Source: Doris montereyensis
Lineage: Eukaryota; Mollusca; Gastropoda; Nudibranchia; Dorididae
Length of the DNA stretch: 64,000 nt
Reading direction: 5' to 3'
Assembly (NCBI GenBank): GCA_037039925.1
Contig: JAXRKP010000134.1
Location: 407,799-471,798 of the forward strand
The notes under the pieces are model-generated. The model was not told the DNA's origin and did not search any database. It saw only the letters and a program-made list of their open reading frames with translations. Made by a program: the position numbers and the translations under genes. Shown in pieces: positions 60,248-64,000 of this stretch. The first letter of the stretch is position 1. Every line of letters starts with the position of its first letter.

Positions 60248-60700
60248 GAAAGAAGAAAAAGCCCAAAGCGAAAACAAAAACATAACAAATAAATATAAAT
60301 CCCCGCCTCCCAATAAATAATAGTAGTAGTAAGGATATCTTACACTGAACAAAAGAGCGAACTTCAATATAATTTATTACAGAGATGAACCTGCACATTA
60401 AGACAGCAAAGGTATGATCATAACAAATTGTTGTAGTGGTGAATGTTTTCTTCCCACCAAGGACATGCATAGAACATTAAATTTGCATAATAGATCACAC
60501 ATTTTTACGCTTTTATGACACTTTCATTGCGAATAGACAATAATACACGAACATAAACATAACAACATAAAACATGTCTCTCCCACTCACTCACTCCCCT
60601 CCCCCCATTTTTCCTTCACCAATTCTCCCCCCCCGTTCCCCATCGTCATAAAAAGTTAACCTGATTCTCCATTCTATTTCACACACGCGTAAATACAATC

Positions 60701-61040
<340 letters not shown>

Positions 61041-61044
61041 ACAT

Positions 61045-61655
61045 AAAAATCACCAACTGAAAACAAAAGATACAGAAATATAATGAGATAGTACATAGTA
61101 TTATTGTCATAGAGCTATGCACATTTTCCTGCCTCTAGATTAGTCTAGATAACTCCAAGATTTTTGTAGTTGTATTTTTTATTTTGAAGCAGATAGACCT
61201 GAGTCGTATGGTGAGGGTATATTATTCTATGATTAGAGAACTGTTTGCTTGTGATCTGCAACACACAAACAAACTCATGCAAAGACGACTCTTAGAACTT
61301 CTTTTTTCTAGGTGCAAATATTTCAACTGTAAAGTATACTACAGCACATCACAACACGGCTTATGAGTACACGTCATATGAGAAACATGATGAAAATATG
61401 AAGACGAGGATAAGTTAAACACACCAGGGAATACAAATAAAATATTACAAATGTATCATGCCCTCATAGACAATTAATTGTTTCCCAATAGAAGGCATCT
61501 ATGTATAATAATAATAATATGTAATATTTTTACAGCTTTGCATTTCAAATACAAAACTTGAAGAGAGTCGGAGTAGCATTATTGTGAATTGTGTCATATC
61601 AGGTAGAAGCAAAAGAAAACAAGCATATAACTATAAAGGACACGATTCAACAGTC
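61045..61655. other. Non-coding stretch, nothing recognised
   Basis: No gene or repeat family was recognised. Confidence 0.4.
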
Positions 61656-61656
61656 G

Positions 61657-61761
<105 letters not shown>

Positions 61762-61940
61762 TAATATTATGAATATTCACAGATATTTTCAGACTCAGAC
61801 ATTCATTTTTCGTTCATTTGTTATTGTAAACTTCCCTATTAGAATAAAACCAATACCTTGAGTAATGCTTGTTAAAAGCAACAAAAAAAGAAAGGAAAAG
61901 GAATGGATATATTCTTACTACACATTACATACACGAGAAG

Positions 61941-62870
61941 CCATGTACCGGTGGCTCCATTGTCTGAACATTACTACACCATGCAATGTGTCTCCATTGT
62001 CTGACATTACATACACCATGCAATGTACCGGTGGCTCCATTGTCTAGACATTACATACACCATACAATGCACCGGTGGCTCCATTGTCAAGACATTACAT
62101 ACACCGGTGGCTCCATTGCATTACATAATGCAATGCACCGGTGGCTCCATTGTCAAGACATTACATACACCATGCAATGCACCCGGTGTTCCATTGTCAA
62201 GACATTACATACACCATGCAATGCACCAGTGGCTCCATTGTCTAGACATTACATACACCATGCAATGCACCGGTGGCTCCATTGTCAAACATTACATACA
62301 CCATGCAATGCACCGGTGGCTCCATTGTCTAGACATTACATACACCATGCAATGCACCGGTGGCTCCATTGTCTAGGACATGACTATTCAATACACCATG
62401 CAATGCACCGGTGGCTCCATTGTCTAGACATTACATACACCATTCAATGCACCGGTGGCTCCATTGTCAAGACATTACATACACCATGCAATGCACCGGT
62501 GGCTCCATTGTCTAGACACCAGCCGTACACCATGCAATGCACCGGTGGCTCCATTGTCTAGACATTACATACACTATTCAATGCACCGGTGGCTCCATTT
62601 GTCTAGACATTACATACACCATGCAATACCGGTGGCTCCATTGTCTAGACATTACATACACCATTCAATGCCGGTGGCTCCATTGGTCGTCTCGACATTA
62701 TTAGCCTAGTTTGATTCCCCAGTACGGACCGGTGCTCCATTGTCTGACCTCTGTACAGTAACGAAATGGAAAAAATTGTCTTTTCAAACCGAAATAAATT
62801 CACCGGTGGCTCCATTGTCTAGCAATTACATCATCCATGCAATGCACCGGTGGCTCCATTGTCTAAATTA
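61941..62870. repeat. Tandem array, 44-bp unit with ACCGGT, about 20 copies
   Basis: Each unit contains CCGGTGGCTCCATTGTCTAG, ACATTACATACACCATG and CAATGCA. Several units are truncated. The array frays after about 62690, where monomers are mixed into unrelated sequence. The long open frames with MHRWLHC repeats are products of the 44-bp period (three units = 132 nt), not a gene. Confidence 0.95.
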
Positions 62871-63205
62871 CCAAACCCTTCAGGTCTCTCTTGATTACCA
62901 TACCCTTGCAACTCTTTCTCTACAATGGACAGACACCTTACCGGTGAAACTCCATTGGTGACGTCTCGACTACCGCCCAGGAGCCCCTAGTTTGATTCCC
63001 CAGTACGGGACAAATGTTTTCTGACCCCTCTGACAGTAACGAAATGGGAAAAATTGTCTTCAAACTCGCCGAAAGTAAATTCGGAGTGGCAAGCAATGGC
63101 AATTACCCATCATGCATACCGTAGGCTGTAAAAAAACCCTTCAGGTTCTACTCTTGATTACCATACGCTCAACTCTTTCTCTACAATGGACAGACCCTTA
63201 CTATA
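62700..63205. repeat. Two copies of an approximately 285-bp block, the first invaded by 44-bp monomers
   Basis: The blocks starting near 62702 and 62988 share CCTAGTTTGATTCCCCAGTA, CAGTAACGAAATGG, CAACTCTTTCTCTACAATGG and ACAGAC. In the first copy, parts of the 44-bp satellite unit replace the corresponding text of the second copy. Confidence 0.75.
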
Positions 63206-63473
63206 AGTAAGAAGCTCAGCTAGAGACGGTTAGTAAAGAAGAGCAAGATCCTGAAACAGTGTTACCTCCTCGGATAAAGGTTGGGTCTGTCTGCTACAGG
63301 TTTGTAACTCCCAGTTGTAACACTGATACCCATACAGTGTGTATGTGGTGGAGTATTGTATAGAGAATCACGTGAATCGATTCTAACAAGGATACGATAC
63401 TGAGTTTGGCAAAATAAAAGCGGCCTCACGTTTTCTAAATTTCGAATGTTCTTTTGTTACTAAAGTAATTTTG

Positions 63474-63638
<165 letters not shown>

Positions 63639-63639
63639 G

Positions 63640-64000
63640 ATTGTTCATCCAGATTAACTTAAAGTCAATGATGCGATAGCTGTTGTAAGACATTTCAACT
63701 TTTATCCAAAACACCATTCGTATCTTTGCTTGGTTCAGTTAAATTTACACTCTCCACTATATAACACTATGCTCTCAGAGTGACTATAACAGGTAAGATA
63801 AAAGGCATGAGGTGGGGGGGGGAGACGTAGGGCCTACCAGTAGTTTCACTAAACGCCTGCGCAACCCATATTTATACCAAAAGGGATCCAAAAGATGGCA
63901 GTACAACATAAGACTTTGCATTAAAATAATGTACGGTTTTTCCATCTGCCATCCATAGGCCATAGAGCTAGTGTGAGATCCAGCTACAGGTGTTTTTAAA
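63640..64000. other. Non-coding end of window
   Basis: No gene was recognised. GTAGGGCCTACCAGTAG near 63828 resembles the 3' part of family D, but the rest of that repeat is not clear. Confidence 0.4.

Noticed and set aside
61986..62561. 191-residue frame with repeated MHRWLHC motifs, a possible repeat protein
   Set aside because: The 44-bp unit is not a multiple of three, overlapping frames give the same peptides, and many units carry indels. It is a non-coding satellite.

Overview
This is a eukaryotic nuclear window: AT-rich, intron-dense and repeat-dense, with GT-AG introns and no prokaryotic-style operons. It is metazoan and probably lophotrochozoan. A gastropod mollusc is my guess, based on tRNA-derived SINEs, RTE-like LINE remnants, TCTAGATCTAGA-rich spacers and very long (AT)n/(AG)n tracts. 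The species cannot be fixed from the sequence alone.

Three host genes can be assembled by hand from splice sites and protein similarity. (1) ENGASE, cytosolic endo-beta-N-acetylglucosaminidase (GH85), lies on the minus strand at 8913-20411. It has 12 coding exons that join in phase except for two single-base frameshifts, both at 5-base homopolymers. (2) A TMEM243-like (DUF2678) small membrane protein lies on the minus strand, 29939-36061. (3) A second TMEM243-like gene lies on the plus strand, 38468-49311, with six exons including two of 26 and 27 nt. Genes 2 and 3 are diverged paralogues arranged head to head, with start codons about 2.4 kb apart.

Most of the rest is mobile or repetitive DNA. 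A broken RTE-like LINE fills 1-3145, and a 5'-truncated copy of its 3' end sits at 45979-46101 with a target-site duplication. A piggyBac transposon with TTAA sites and terminal repeats (32688-35674) sits in intron 1 of the minus-strand TMEM243-like gene. A Tc1/mariner deletion derivative with long inverted repeats (about 44420-45228) sits in an intron of the plus-strand paralogue. There are pogo-like MITEs (one with a SINE nested inside), three tRNA-SINE families, a roughly 130-bp interspersed family, a repeat carrying a hammerhead-ribozyme-like core, and a LINE endonuclease fragment at 56130-57030.

Tandem arrays are numerous: about 71 bp at 4.1-5.7 kb, 363 bp at 32.8-33.5 kb, 50 bp at 46.8 kb, 69 bp at 48.6 kb, 31 bp at 52.1 kb, 63 bp at 54.5-55.2 kb, 29 bp at 58.9-59.5 kb and 44 bp at 61.9-62.9 kb. 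They come with (AT)n, (AG)n, (AC)n and (ATT)n microsatellites. Many apparent long open frames are translations of these repeats.

Frameshifts at homopolymers in host genes as well as transposons suggest residual indel errors in the assembly. True pseudogenisation cannot be excluded from one sequence.
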